64,000 nt of DNA, taken from contig NC_011772.1 of the NCBI RefSeq assembly GCF_000021305.1, forward strand, positions 968,001 to 1,032,000. Reading direction: 5' to 3'. A program made the position numbers and the translations under genes. Positions 32,110 to 42,779 of this stretch are shown piece after piece. This DNA is from Bacillus cereus G9842 (GTDB lineage Bacteria > Bacillota > Bacilli > Bacillales > Bacillaceae_G). How positions within the stretch are numbered: position 1 is the first letter of the stretch; the number at the start of each line of letters is the position of its first letter. A model generated the notes under the pieces. That model saw only the letters and a program-made list of their open reading frames with translations, ran no database searches and was not told the origin of the DNA.

Positions 32110-33351
32110 GTGAAACAAGTAAAGTTTATACATGCGGCTGATTTGCATTTGGATAGTCCGTTTAAAGGAATGGAGATGAATGTTGCGCAGTCTGTTTGGG
32201 AGAGAATGAAGCAAAGTACGTTTGAATCATTTGAGCGTATTGTTGATAAAGCGATTCAAGAGCGCGTTGATTTCGTATTACTAGCTGGGGATTTGTATGA
32301 TGCGGAGACGAGAAGTTTGAGGGCGCAAGTGTTTGTGCGTGAGCAAATGAAGAGACTTTCGCAGTACGATATCCCTGTTTTTATTATTCACGGTAACCAT
32401 GATCATTTAGGAGGAAGCTGGGCAGCGATTGAGTTTCCGGAAAATGTTCATGTGTTTACGGAGCCTTACGTAGAAGAGAAATCATTTTATAAAAATGGTG
32501 AGCTATTAGCTTCTATTTATGGGTTTAGTTATTTGCAGCAAGCGGTAACGGATAATATGACAGCGCAGTATACGAAAATGAGTGATGCGCCTTTTCATAT
32601 TGGCATGCTTCACGGAAGTGTGGAAGGAGATGCAGAGCATAATCGCTATGCACCGTTTCAAATTCGTGAGTTGAAAGAAAAACAGTTTGATTATTGGGCT
32701 CTTGGCCATATACATAAACGTGAAATTTTATCAGAAGAGCCATACATTATTTATCCAGGGAACATACAAGGTCGTCATCGTAAGGAAACAGGTGAGAAGG
32801 GTGCGTACCTTATTGAACTTACGAAACAAGGAACGCACTGTTCATTTTTCCATACGGCAGATGTTGTATGGGATGAGATCGAGGTTTGTATTGATGGACT
32901 TGAAACTGTTGATGAACTTATGACGAGCATGTCAACTGCGATGAATGATTGCCGAAGAGAAGAGGAAGGGACGCTTTTAACTGTCGTATTCATAGGGCAG
33001 GGCCCACTTTCTCCTTATTTGCGTGACGAAAAGCGTGTGGAAGAGATTTTTCACATTTTAGCATCTGGCGAAGAGCGAAAAGATTTCGTATATGTGATGA
33101 AGTGGAAAAATGAGACGGTTTCTTTTGCGGAAATCGAGCGTTTGAAAGAAGAAAATCATTTCGTCGGTAGTGTGCTAAAAGAGTTAGAAGCTTTCACCAA
33201 TATGGACGGCGTGTTGCGCACCATTTGGACGTCTCCTGTAGCGCGTAATAGTATTGAATCTTTTACAGAAGAAGAGAAGAAAGAGATTCAAAAGGAAGCA
33301 GAAAATATTATTTTAGAGCAATTATTCCAGCAAGAGAGGGATAAAAAATGA
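32110..33351 (+). CDS. yhaO: SbcD-like DNA exonuclease YhaO
   Basis: 413 residues starting at GTG (GAAAGGAT upstream). Calcineurin-like phosphoesterase motifs: AADLHLDSPF, LAGDLYD, IHGNHDH, MLHGS and LGHIHKR bind two metals. This is the nuclease half of a Mre11/Rad50-like (SbcCD-like) pair. The stop overlaps the yhaN start (ATGA), so the two are translated together. Confidence 0.93.
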   Translation: MKQVKFIHAADLHLDSPFKGMEMNVAQSVWERMKQSTFESFERIVDKAIQERVDFVLLAGDLYDAETRSLRAQVFVREQMKRLSQYDIPVFIIHGNHDHLGGSWAAIEFPENVHVFTEPYVEEKSFYKNGELLASIYGFSYLQQAVTDNMTAQYTKMSDAPFHIGMLHGSVEGDAEHNRYAPFQIRELKEKQFDYWALGHIHKREILSEEPYIIYPGNIQGRHRKETGEKGAYLIELTKQGTHCSFFHTADVVWDEIEVCIDGLETVDELMTSMSTAMNDCRREEEGTLLTVVFIGQGPLSPYLRDEKRVEEIFHILASGEERKDFVYVMKWKNETVSFAEIERLKEENHFVGSVLKELEAFTNMDGVLRTIWTSPVARNSIESFTEEEKKEIQKEAENIILEQLFQQERDKK

Positions 33352-36272
33352 GAATTGAAAAACTCCATATTTATGGGTACGGAAAATTAGAAAATGTGGA
33401 AATGGATCTTTCCTTACTGACGGTGTTATACGGTGAAAATGAAGCGGGGAAATCGACAATTCGCTCGTTTATGAAAAGTATTTTGTTCGGTTTTCCGACG
33501 AGAGGACAGCGCCGTTATGAGCCAAAAGAAGGTGGGAAGTATGGCGGAGCGATGACTGTACAAACAGAGAAGTACGGTCGTTTGAAAATTGAACGATTGC
33601 CAAAGACGGCATCTGGCGAGGTGACCGTTTATTTTGAAGACGGGAAAACGGGCGGCGAGGAAATTTTAAACGATATATTAAGCGGGATGAATGAAAGTTT
33701 ATTTGAATCGATCTTTTCATTTGATATGCATGGTCTTCAAAATATTCATCAGCTCGGCGAAGCGGATATTGGCAATTATTTATTTTCGGCAAGTGCAGTC
33801 GGAAGCGATGCGCTATTACAGTTAGATAAAAAGCTAGAAAAAGAAATGGATCAACGCTTTAAACCGAGTGGGCGTAAACCGGAAATTAACGTGTCACTGC
33901 AAGAGATGAAGAAACTTGAAGAGAAGATGAAAGAGTGGCAAGGGAAAATTGGCACGTATGAAAAACAAGTCGAGCAATTAAAAGAAAGTGAAGAGAAACT
34001 TGCTTCTGTTCGTATGGAGAAAGAGAGTGCAGAAAAACGAAAGCAAGATTATGAAATATTAGCAGCGCTTGAGCCACTCGTTATTGAAAAGCGTGCGCAT
34101 GAGAAAGTGTTAGAAAATGAGAGCGGGCAGTTTCCTGTAAACGGAATGGCGCGCTATGAAGCGATTAAGGCGAAGATGGAGCCGCTCCAATTACAAGTTG
34201 ACTCGCTCCATAAAAAAATAGAGACGGTGCAATCGGAAATTGCCTCGATTCAAATAGATGAAGAGTTTTTACAAAAAGAAAGTTATGTAGAAGAACTTCG
34301 TATGCAACATATGTCTTACGAAAATGCACGCCAAGAAATGCGTGATATGACAGGAAGTATTGCGAATATAAAAGAAGAAATTGCAGAACTAGAACAACAA
34401 ATTGGTGCTACTTTTGAAAAGGAAGCGGTTCTTGCGTTTGACATGAGTTTGGCAACGAAAGAATTAATTACGCAAACCGTACAAAAAGCGCGTGAATTAG
34501 AAACGCAAAAAGCACAGCTTGATGATCGTTTTAAAGTAGCGCAAGAGCAATTAGAAGAACAAGAAGAAAATATAAGACAGATTCAGAAACAAATGTTAGT
34601 TGATGAAGAGCGAGATACGTTAGTTGAGAAAGAGAAATCGTTCCAAGATGCGGCGTTTATCGGTATGGGCGCAGAGAGAATGAAGCGCAAGTATGAGGAA
34701 AAAGCAGGAGCAGCTATGCAAAAGAAAAAGCAGTGGCAAAGAGTTTGTCTTCTGTTACTTCTTATTAACACGCTTGTTTTATTCACGAGTTTATTTATTG
34801 ATAACCGCCCGCTCTTATTTATTAGTGTTATTGTTTTTGTAGGGATTGTTCTTGCCCTTGTTTTATATAAAGATCCGTCAAGTGGATTACAAGAAGAGCT
34901 TCTTACTCTTCAGCAAAGTGCTGGCGGGAGACAAAGTGAAGAAGCGCTGTCTGTGCGCTATCAGTTAGAAAAAGATGAAGAGATTCGGAAGCTATTTGAG
35001 CGTGAGTCTTATAAATTGCAGCAAATGGAGCGAGCTTATGATAAAGTCGTTTCATCGTATGAGGAATGGGAGAGAGAAACGTTCCAGGCGGGAGAACAAG
35101 TAGATGCATATAAAACGCGCTATATGTTCCCAGAATTTTATACGTATGCACACATATTGCCAGCGTTTGAGCGTATTGAAAAAATGCAGCAATTATATCG
35201 GGAGTTAGAAAAAGAAGGCACGCGAAAATCTTCATTATATGAAATGATTTCGCATTTTGAACAGAAACTAGAAGCTGTTATCGGTAGTGCGGAGTATAGT
35301 AAGCTACACGGGGCACAAAGTCGTATGCAAAATGAGAAAGAGAAGCGCCAAACTTGTAAGCAGTTAAAAGAAAAACTGGCGGAATGGCAAGAAGAATATG
35401 AGTTTATGCAAGAACAATTGAAACAACTGTTAGTAGAACGAAATGCATTATGGAATATTGCAGAGACTACAGATGAAGAGATGTTTTTAGAAGCGGGTAA
35501 ACTGGCGGAAAAACGTGAAGATGCTGAGAAACAAGTAGTGCGTTTATTACCGCAAATTGATCTGTTAGAACAGCGTTTAAAGAGTTTATCATTAGCTGAA
35601 CATTACGAAGCTGACGGTTATGAAGAGAAATTAAAGAGAGAAATTACAGTCGTACAAAACTGTCTGGCGCAAGAGAAAGAATTGACAGAGCGCATCGCGA
35701 AACATCGTATGGAAATTGCGAATTTAGAAGAAGGTAGTACGTACGGCGATTTAATGCATGAGTGGGAAATGAAAAAAGCGCAAGTACGTGAACAAGTGAA
35801 GAAGTGGGCTGCTTATGCGGCCGCAAAGACAGTATTAACGAAAACGAAGCAATATTATCATGAAGTGCATCTGCCTCGTATTTTACAAAAATCAGAAGAG
35901 TATTTCGTCTATTTAACGGGCGGACGCTATAGTAAAATCTTTTCACCGTCAGAGGCGGAGCCGTTCGTTGTTGAACGTAACGACGGTATACGTTTTTACA
36001 GTCATGAACTAAGCCAAGCGACAGCGGAGCAGTTATATTTATCGCTGAGATTTGCACTTGCGAAAACATTTGAACATGATTACCCATTTATTATTGATGA
36101 TAGTTTCGTGCACTTTGATGCGGTAAGGACGGATCGAACGATTGAACTAATAAAGGAAATCGCAAAAGATAGACAAGTCATCTTCTTTACATGTCATGCG
36201 CATTTACTCGCGTATTTTACAGAAAAACAGATTATAAAATTAACACATAAGCGTAAAGAAAATGAGTTGTAA
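33348..36272 (+). CDS. yhaN: SbcC/Rad50-like ATPase YhaN
   Basis: 974 residues. Walker A YGENEAGKST near residue 30, very long coiled coils, then the C-terminal ABC signature region (LSQATAEQLYLSLRFALA) and Walker B (FIIDDSFVHFD). Unlike Rad50/SbcC it has two membrane helices in the middle (about 465-510, VCLLLLLINTLVLFTSLFI and LLFISVIVFVGIVLALVL), so the coil is tethered to the membrane. It partners with YhaO. Suggested to act in DNA repair; the membrane insertion is the unusual point. Confidence 0.93.
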   Translation: MRIEKLHIYGYGKLENVEMDLSLLTVLYGENEAGKSTIRSFMKSILFGFPTRGQRRYEPKEGGKYGGAMTVQTEKYGRLKIERLPKTASGEVTVYFEDGKTGGEEILNDILSGMNESLFESIFSFDMHGLQNIHQLGEADIGNYLFSASAVGSDALLQLDKKLEKEMDQRFKPSGRKPEINVSLQEMKKLEEKMKEWQGKIGTYEKQVEQLKESEEKLASVRMEKESAEKRKQDYEILAALEPLVIEKRAHEKVLENESGQFPVNGMARYEAIKAKMEPLQLQVDSLHKKIETVQSEIASIQIDEEFLQKESYVEELRMQHMSYENARQEMRDMTGSIANIKEEIAELEQQIGATFEKEAVLAFDMSLATKELITQTVQKARELETQKAQLDDRFKVAQEQLEEQEENIRQIQKQMLVDEERDTLVEKEKSFQDAAFIGMGAERMKRKYEEKAGAAMQKKKQWQRVCLLLLLINTLVLFTSLFIDNRPLLFISVIVFVGIVLALVLYKDPSSGLQEELLTLQQSAGGRQSEEALSVRYQLEKDEEIRKLFERESYKLQQMERAYDKVVSSYEEWERETFQAGEQVDAYKTRYMFPEFYTYAHILPAFERIEKMQQLYRELEKEGTRKSSLYEMISHFEQKLEAVIGSAEYSKLHGAQSRMQNEKEKRQTCKQLKEKLAEWQEEYEFMQEQLKQLLVERNALWNIAETTDEEMFLEAGKLAEKREDAEKQVVRLLPQIDLLEQRLKSLSLAEHYEADGYEEKLKREITVVQNCLAQEKELTERIAKHRMEIANLEEGSTYGDLMHEWEMKKAQVREQVKKWAAYAAAKTVLTKTKQYYHEVHLPRILQKSEEYFVYLTGGRYSKIFSPSEAEPFVVERNDGIRFYSHELSQATAEQLYLSLRFALAKTFEHDYPFIIDDSFVHFDAVRTDRTIELIKEIAKDRQVIFFTCHAHLLAYFTEKQIIKLTHKRKENEL

Positions 36273-36295
36273 TATGCTATACTAAAAGTAACTGA

Positions 36296-37258
<963 letters not shown>

Positions 37259-37274
37259 AAGTGTGAATAAAGTG

Positions 37275-37312
37275 GCCTCATTAAGTTCTAAAAGCTTAGT
37301 GAGGCTGTTTTC
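37275..37312 (+). terminator. terminator of yhaONM
   Basis: GCCTCATTAAG/CTTAGTGAGGC stem then GTTTTCTTT. From 37313 to 37559 I see no gene; the stretch must contain the promoter of the next gene. Confidence 0.7.
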
Positions 37313-37559
37313 TTTATTAAAAATTAAATGAAATAGTTAAGAAGTACGCATGGGGGTAACGAAGAACGATTAAAACATATCTCACCACTAGAATAGGAGC
37401 ATATCAACTTTAATATGGCAGATACTTAGAATCGCTTCAGCCTGTATAACAGGCCTAAAAATAAGAGTTGAAACTTGTTTAGCATCTATTTTTGTTAAAA
37501 GGTGGGAGAATTGTGCTATGATGTGAGCAAATATAAAACTATCTAAAGGAGGGATTCAC

Positions 37560-37892
37560 ATGCCGCATGTTGTGTTTCGTGGAATTACTACTGAACAATT
37601 AAAACACATAAGCAAGCCATTAGTAGAAGAGCTCGCAGAGATTTGTGAGTGTGGTACGAATAATTTTACGTTGGAACTACCAAGTTCTACGTTTGTATTC
37701 AATGGAGAAGAAATAGAAGCGTTTCCTCTTATTGAAGTGAAATGGTTCGAGCGTGGACAGGAAATTCGTGATCGATTTGCCAAGGCCATTACTACATATG
37801 TAATGGATTTTGGACTTCCAGAAGTAGAGGTTGTATTTACGGTTTTCACAGAATCAGCGTATTATATTAACGGGAAGCATTGTGCAAGTTAG
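37560..37892 (+). CDS. DUF1904 protein
   Basis: 110 residues; AAAGGAGGG before the ATG. MPHVVFRGITTEQLKHISKP, EIEAFPLIEVKWFERGQEI and VEVVFTVFTESAYYINGKH. DUF1904 has a tautomerase-like fold; Pro2 is not the first residue after Met removal in a conserved catalytic setting that I could confirm (it is MPH here, so Pro2 is present). Function unknown. Confidence 0.8.
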   Translation: MPHVVFRGITTEQLKHISKPLVEELAEICECGTNNFTLELPSSTFVFNGEEIEAFPLIEVKWFERGQEIRDRFAKAITTYVMDFGLPEVEVVFTVFTESAYYINGKHCAS

Positions 37893-37917
37893 AGCTATTA
37901 TAAATGTTTTTGTAACA

Positions 37918-38073
37918 TTTATCCCGCATTAACGGGCAGTAAGACCCCCACCTCAAAATTCAGCGGAAGCAAAGAAGTTAGGTGGGGGATCAACTGTCCG
38001 TAAAAGCCCGATTGGTTCAACTAATAATCAGTGGGGGATGAACAAAACCCCCACTGATTAAAGTTTCACTTTA
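37918..38073 (+). repeat. bcr1 repeat, full length
   Basis: 156 bp between TTTAT ends, nearly identical to the copy at 1987 (ATTGGTTCAACTAATAATCA shared). Confidence 0.92.
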
Positions 38074-38129
38074 TAAGGGATAGAACCACATCGCTATCAA
38101 GCTAACTAGACAAAATATCCTCTAAAAAG

Positions 38130-38178
38130 AGAAAGGCGTTATTCTTTCTGAGAAATCATAGGAAAGGATAACGCCTTT
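38130..38178. terminator. stem-loop
   Basis: AAAGGCGTTATTCTTTCT and its near complement AGGAAAGGATAACGCCTTT with a 10-base loop. No gene lies immediately before it on the plus strand except the DUF1904 gene, beyond the bcr1 insertion; it may be that gene's original terminator, displaced by the repeat. Confidence 0.6.
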
Positions 38179-38352
38179 ATATCAATTTTAATATAATCGA
38201 TTCACTTCTTTATAAAAAGTTTGGTTATTTTATTGAAGCTTATTCCACAAACACACCCGTTTGTTCACTTTTTTACTGTTTGAAAGCCATACTTTTTATA
38301 TTGATTCATTTATTGGAAAAACAGAAAGTTTTAAACTCTCTCTATTACATAT

Positions 38353-38979
38353 TTATTTTTGGAAAAATAGCCTAACTCCAAATACTAATAATACTGTGCC
38401 AGTAATACCCTCTATTGTACGGCTCACCTTTTCTTTTCTTAAAAAAGTTCTTAATTGACGTATTAGAGAGATATAAAGTAAATACCATATTGCTGTCAAA
38501 GTCGTAAATGTGAATCCCAACAAAAGAAATTGGAAGAAATGACTTTGATTACTCACAATAAATTGGGGTAGAAAACTAAGGAAAAATACAGCCGTTTTTG
38601 GGTTTAAGATTGCCGTGGTAAATCCTTGTCTAAAACTTTTAACCGTTCCAATATCCTTAGAGTTTATTTCCACTGAACCTGACATATCTTCTTTTTTAGA
38701 AAAGGCACTTTTAATTGACTTTACAGCTAAATAAATTAAATAAAATGCCCCAGCATATTTTATTAATGTAAATAGCATAGCAAATTTCATTAAGATAGCA
38801 GAGAGTCCTAGTGTAGCCATTATTGTATGAATCATCATTCCAGATACCGTTCCTAAGACGGTCTTTATCCCACCATTTCTACCATGAGAGATAGTGTTTT
38901 TTGTAACTAAAGCAAAACCGGGACCAGGCATCATTATAATAAGGAGTGCTGTAAGGATAAATAGCATATAATTTTCCAT
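38353..38979 (-). CDS. LysE/RhtB-family amino acid exporter
   Basis: 208 residues, six predicted membrane helices. N-terminal signature PGPGFALVTKNTISHGRNGG with GIKTVLGTVSGMMIH identifies the LysE/RhtB family. Later NPKTAVFFLSFLPQF is also typical. Exports amino acids such as threonine, homoserine or lysine; substrate unknown. Single gene. Confidence 0.92.
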   Translation of the reverse strand: MENYMLFILTALLIIMMPGPGFALVTKNTISHGRNGGIKTVLGTVSGMMIHTIMATLGLSAILMKFAMLFTLIKYAGAFYLIYLAVKSIKSAFSKKEDMSGSVEINSKDIGTVKSFRQGFTTAILNPKTAVFFLSFLPQFIVSNQSHFFQFLLLGFTFTTLTAIWYLLYISLIRQLRTFLRKEKVSRTIEGITGTVLLVFGVRLFFQK

Positions 38980-39081
38980 GTTCTGGTATTTCCTTTCTGA
39001 TTTTTAGTTTCGCTTATAGTATAGCTTTTTTCCTTAAAACATTAAATATAAAAAGTGTGATCAGGATAGTATCATAAACTT

Positions 39082-39180
39082 TCAAGGAGTTGTAATTGAA
39101 TTATAGAGGGCTTCACTTGAATAATGTTCTTCTGTAAATGAGCGTTTTAATAGAATGTCAATTACGTAAATAATCAGATT
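39082..39180 (-). pseudogene. short gene remnant
   Basis: On the minus strand a tail of 32 codons (NLIIYVIDILLKRSFTEEHY followed by SSEALYNSITTP) ends at TGA 39084-39082, directly after a closed frame. It looks like the end of a lost gene. The rest of the 490-bp gap holds a perfect palindrome at 39206-39229 (AAAAATCTCGAATTCGAGAT and its end) and the promoter of the next operon. Confidence 0.3.
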
Positions 39181-39470
39181 TTACACCCTATATGTTATTT
39201 AACAAAAAAATCTCGAATTCGAGATTTTTCTCTTGCTTTTCAATCACTTGAGGTGTAAAGTGATAGTGACGAAAGCGATTGAGTCATATGAAAAACATAC
39301 ACTCAGTTGTTTTCGATTAAAAAACAAAGTAACTTATACAGTAAAAACTAAGATGAATTTACAAAAACATAATTAAGAATAAATTGAAAAGCTAAAAACC
39401 ATATTAGTTGTGGGAAATGTTATTTTTTTAGTTATCACTTGACTAGTAAAACGAAACGGAGGAATAACCA

Positions 39471-40415
39471 ATGTATGAAATTAAAGGGCATCATCACATT
39501 TCAATGGTTACGAAAAATGCAAATGAAAATAATCACTTTTATAAAAACGTGCTTGGCTTACGTCGTGTGAAAATGACAGTAAACCAAGATGATCCGTCAA
39601 TGTACCACCTATTTTATGGGGATAAAACAGGAAGTCCAGGTAAGGAATTATCATTTTTTGAAATTCCTTTAGTAGGAAGAACATATCGTGGTACGAATGC
39701 GATTACTCGAATTGGATTGCTCGTTCCTTCAGAGGATAGCTTACATTACTGGAAAGAACGATTTGAGAAATTTGATGTGAAACATAGTGAAATAACAACA
39801 TATGCAAATCGTCCTGCTTTGCAATTTGAGGATGCTGAAGGTCTTCGCTTAGTATTACTCGTTTCAAACGGAGAAAAAGTAGAGCACTGGGAAGCTTGGG
39901 AGAAATCAGAAGTTCCTGCAGAGCATCAAATTCAAGGAATGGGTTCTGTGGAAATGACAGTTCGTAGACTTGATAAAATGTCGAGTACACTTACAGAGAT
40001 GTTTGGTTATACAGAGGTTAGCCGAAATGATCAAGAAGCAATTTTCCAGTCCATTAAAGGAGAGGCTTTTGGAGAAATCGTTGTGAAATATTTAGATGGT
40101 CCTACTGAAAAACCGGGCCGCGGTAGCATTCACCATTTAGCAATTCGCGTGAAAAACGATGCAGAGCTTGCTTATTGGGAAGAACAGGTGAAACAAAGAG
40201 GCTTCCATTCTTCAGGAATCATCGACCGTTTCTACTTTAAAAGCTTATATTTCCGTGAATCAAACGGAATCCTTTTTGAAATTGCGACAGATGGACCAGG
40301 ATTTACAGTTGATGGAGATGTGGAACATTTAGGAGAAAAACTTGATTTACCACCGTTCTTAGAAGATCAGCGTGCAGAGATTGAAGCGAATTTAGCACCT
40401 ATTGAAGAGAAGTAA
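39471..40415 (+). CDS. ring-cleaving dioxygenase, VOC family (MhqO/YkcA type)
   Basis: 314 residues; ACGGAGGAA upstream. Two glyoxalase/VOC modules. Metal ligands: His in KGHHHISMVTKNANENNHFY, His in GSIHHLAIRVKND, Glu in ILFEIATDGPGF. Such enzymes open hydroquinone or catechol rings and are induced by quinones (MhqR regulon in B. subtilis). It forms an operon with its paralogue 43 bases downstream. No MhqR-like repressor gene is adjacent. Confidence 0.9.
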   Translation: MYEIKGHHHISMVTKNANENNHFYKNVLGLRRVKMTVNQDDPSMYHLFYGDKTGSPGKELSFFEIPLVGRTYRGTNAITRIGLLVPSEDSLHYWKERFEKFDVKHSEITTYANRPALQFEDAEGLRLVLLVSNGEKVEHWEAWEKSEVPAEHQIQGMGSVEMTVRRLDKMSSTLTEMFGYTEVSRNDQEAIFQSIKGEAFGEIVVKYLDGPTEKPGRGSIHHLAIRVKNDAELAYWEEQVKQRGFHSSGIIDRFYFKSLYFRESNGILFEIATDGPGFTVDGDVEHLGEKLDLPPFLEDQRAEIEANLAPIEEK

Positions 40416-40458
40416 TAGGAGAGAAAATATAAATTAAAAAACATTGGAGGAATATAAA

Positions 40459-41436
40459 ATGAACCAATTAAAAGGAATTCACCACGTTACAGCGATTACA
40501 AGTAGTGCAGAAAAGAACTATGAGTTTTTCACTCACGTTTTAGGAATGCGTTTAGTTAAGAAAACAGTAAACCAAGATGACATTCAAACGTATCATTTAT
40601 TCTTTGCAGATGATAAAGGTAGTGCAGGAACAGATATGACATTCTTTGATTTCCCAGGTGTTCCGAAAGGCGTACACGGTACAAATGAAATTTCAAAAAC
40701 TTCATTCCGTGTTCCGACTGATGCAGCATTAGAGTATTGGGTGAAACGCTTTGACCGTCTTGAAGTAGAACATACAGGAATTAAAGAGCAATTTGGTAAG
40801 AAAACTCTTTCTTTCGTTGACTTTGATGACCAACAATATCAATTAATCTCAGATGAACTTGATAAAGGAATCGAATCAGGTACACCGTGGCAAAACGGGC
40901 CAGTACCATTAGAATATGCAATCACTGGTTTAGGACCTGTATTTATCCGTATTGCAAACTTTAGCTTCTTCAAAGAAGTGTTAGAAAAAGTTCTATTATT
41001 TAAAGAGGTTGCGCAAGAAGGGGAATTCTATTTATTTGAAGTGAACAAAGGCGGAAACGGTGCATCTGTTATTGTAGAACATAATACAGTTCTTCCTGAA
41101 GCACAACAAGGTTTTGGTACAGTGCACCATGCGGCATTCCGCGTAGAAGATCGCGCTGTATTAGAAGAATGGATTGAGAGAATCAGTAGCGTTGGACTTC
41201 CTTCATCTGGTTATGTAGACCGTCATTTCTTTGAATCATTATACGCAAGAGTTGCACCACAAATCTTATTTGAATTTGCAACAGACGGCCCAGGGTTTAT
41301 GGGAGATGAGCCATACGAAACACTTGGCGAAAAATTATCTTTACCTCCATTCCTAGAGCCAAAACGTGAAGAAATTGAAAAATTAGTTCGTCCAATTGAT
41401 ACAGTGAGAAGTACGAAGGAATTCATTAAAGAGTAA
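40459..41436 (+). CDS. ring-cleaving dioxygenase, VOC family, paralogue
   Basis: 325 residues from ATG 40459 (TTGGAGG at 40444-40450). Same two-module plan: GIHHVTAITSSAEKNYEFFT, VHHAAFRVEDRAVLEEWIER, ILFEFATDGPGF, so all metal ligands are kept. About half of the residues are the same as in the upstream copy, pointing to an old tandem duplication. Likely different aromatic substrate. The terminator at 41459-41500 closes the operon. Confidence 0.9.
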   Translation: MNQLKGIHHVTAITSSAEKNYEFFTHVLGMRLVKKTVNQDDIQTYHLFFADDKGSAGTDMTFFDFPGVPKGVHGTNEISKTSFRVPTDAALEYWVKRFDRLEVEHTGIKEQFGKKTLSFVDFDDQQYQLISDELDKGIESGTPWQNGPVPLEYAITGLGPVFIRIANFSFFKEVLEKVLLFKEVAQEGEFYLFEVNKGGNGASVIVEHNTVLPEAQQGFGTVHHAAFRVEDRAVLEEWIERISSVGLPSSGYVDRHFFESLYARVAPQILFEFATDGPGFMGDEPYETLGEKLSLPPFLEPKREEIEKLVRPIDTVRSTKEFIKE

Positions 41437-41458
41437 AAATAGAGATAGTAAGTAGGAG

Positions 41459-41500
41459 AGCAAGTAGTTTTAGCGGAGTGCTGGAACTGCTTGCTTTTTT
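41459..41500 (+). terminator. terminator of dioxygenase operon
   Basis: AGCAAGTAGTT ... AACTGCTTGCT stem and T run. Confidence 0.75.
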
Positions 41501-41513
41501 ATTTATTCTAGTG

Positions 41514-41595
41514 AGTTTTCTGATAATTGTTTCTCAAGTTATCAAAAAGGAAAAGTTTGGTATAATTAATTAAAACATTAAATTTTCTGATAATT
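41514..41595 (+). promoter_or_regulatory. two CodY-box-like sites around the rap promoter
   Basis: AATTTTCTGATAATT (41581-41595) differs from the CodY box AATTTTCWGAAAATT at one base. AGTTTTCTGATAATT (41514-41528) differs at two. The two lie in 22-bp direct repeats (20 of 22 identical) 67 bp apart, on both sides of a -10 TATAAT at 41561-41566. This predicts repression of rap-phr by CodY in rich conditions. Confidence 0.6.
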
Positions 41596-41684
41596 ATTTT
41601 TCAATACATAGAAAAGGAGTGGTAATATACAATTTTGATAATTGTATAAAAATCCTAATTTTGGAGAAAAGGGGATGCGAGTTT

Positions 41685-42779
41685 ATGGGAGCAGATGTAG
41701 TAACGCGGGAGCAAATGAGACACTTATTGGATGATTGGTATCATTCAATGTTAAAACAAGATGTGGTTAAAGCGAAAGTACTAAATGAGGAAATAGAGTC
41801 CAAGGTTATTTATATTAAAGAAGATCAGTATGCGGCATTTTATCACGCATTATTAAAATTCCGTTATCATGTGCTAATTGATAGTTTGAGTATTACAGAG
41901 AATAGTTTTGATGAAATTAATACCTTTATAATTCCTGATGACGCACTTTTAACACATTATTATCACTTATTTAAAGGTATTCATGCAATGTATATATCAA
42001 ATTACATTGAGTCACAAAATCACTTTGAAGAGGCTGGGAAATTAATTAAATATATAACATCTTCGTTGGAACATGCTGAATTCAATTATAGATTTGCATA
42101 TTTGTCTTATCAAACGTATAAACCATTGATGGCGATTGATCAAATACGTTTAGCAAAAGATGAATATGAAAAACATCCTGGCTATGAAGTTTGTATTGCT
42201 TTGTGTGAGAATATTTTTGCAATGGCTTGTATTGATTTAAAGCAATATGAACAAGCCGAAGAGAAGTTGAATTTGGCATTAGATGTATTTCAAAAGATAG
42301 ATAATGAAAGATTTATTACAATGGTTCGTCATAATTTAGCATGGTTATATGCAAGTCAAAACCTTTCGAGTTTAGCAATTCGACATTTAGTAGAAGTAAT
42401 AAAAAGTAATCCCAAACATTTCAAAGCAATGTTTGTATTAGCACGTGAATATTACAAAATTGGAAAAATCGATACTGCCGCTGAATTAATTGAAAAAGGA
42501 TTAGATATATGTAATAAGATACAAAATAAAGAATTTCAGCACCGTTTTGTAATTTTAAAGGAAATGAATCAAAAGACGTCTAGTGTATTATTAGAATCCA
42601 CTATTTTAAATGGGATTTTATATTTTGAGAAAGAAGGTTTGTTGGATTGTATTCAAGAATATACTGAGATTTTAGCTATGCAATTTTATAAAGAAGAAAA
42701 CCATGTAAAGGCAAGTAAATATTTTTATATAAATAATCAAGCACAGAAAAAACATTTAGAAAAAGGGGCGTTGAAATAA
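41685..42779 (+). CDS. Rap-family phosphatase/regulator
   Basis: 364 residues from ATG 41685 (AAAAGGGGATG upstream). Rap architecture: N-terminal three-helix bundle (residues about 5-70, LLDDWYHSMLKQDVVKAKVL) and TPR repeats (NYRFAYLSYQTYKPLMAIDQ, MVRHNLAWLYASQNLSSLAI, HFKAMFVLAREYYKIGKIDT). Rap proteins dephosphorylate Spo0F or bind response regulators and are inhibited by the Phr peptide. The phr gene follows with a 1-base overlap (TAATG). Confidence 0.92.
   Translation: MGADVVTREQMRHLLDDWYHSMLKQDVVKAKVLNEEIESKVIYIKEDQYAAFYHALLKFRYHVLIDSLSITENSFDEINTFIIPDDALLTHYYHLFKGIHAMYISNYIESQNHFEEAGKLIKYITSSLEHAEFNYRFAYLSYQTYKPLMAIDQIRLAKDEYEKHPGYEVCIALCENIFAMACIDLKQYEQAEEKLNLALDVFQKIDNERFITMVRHNLAWLYASQNLSSLAIRHLVEVIKSNPKHFKAMFVLAREYYKIGKIDTAAELIEKGLDICNKIQNKEFQHRFVILKEMNQKTSSVLLESTILNGILYFEKEGLLDCIQEYTEILAMQFYKEENHVKASKYFYINNQAQKKHLEKGALK

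Noticed and set aside
32506..36087. Several long minus-strand frames opposite yhaO and yhaN
   Set aside because: They are shadows of the strongly coding plus strand and lack start signals.
41581..41605. Fur box (TGATAAT half-site) upstream of rap
   Set aside because: Only one half-site fits; the CodY box matches better and occurs twice.
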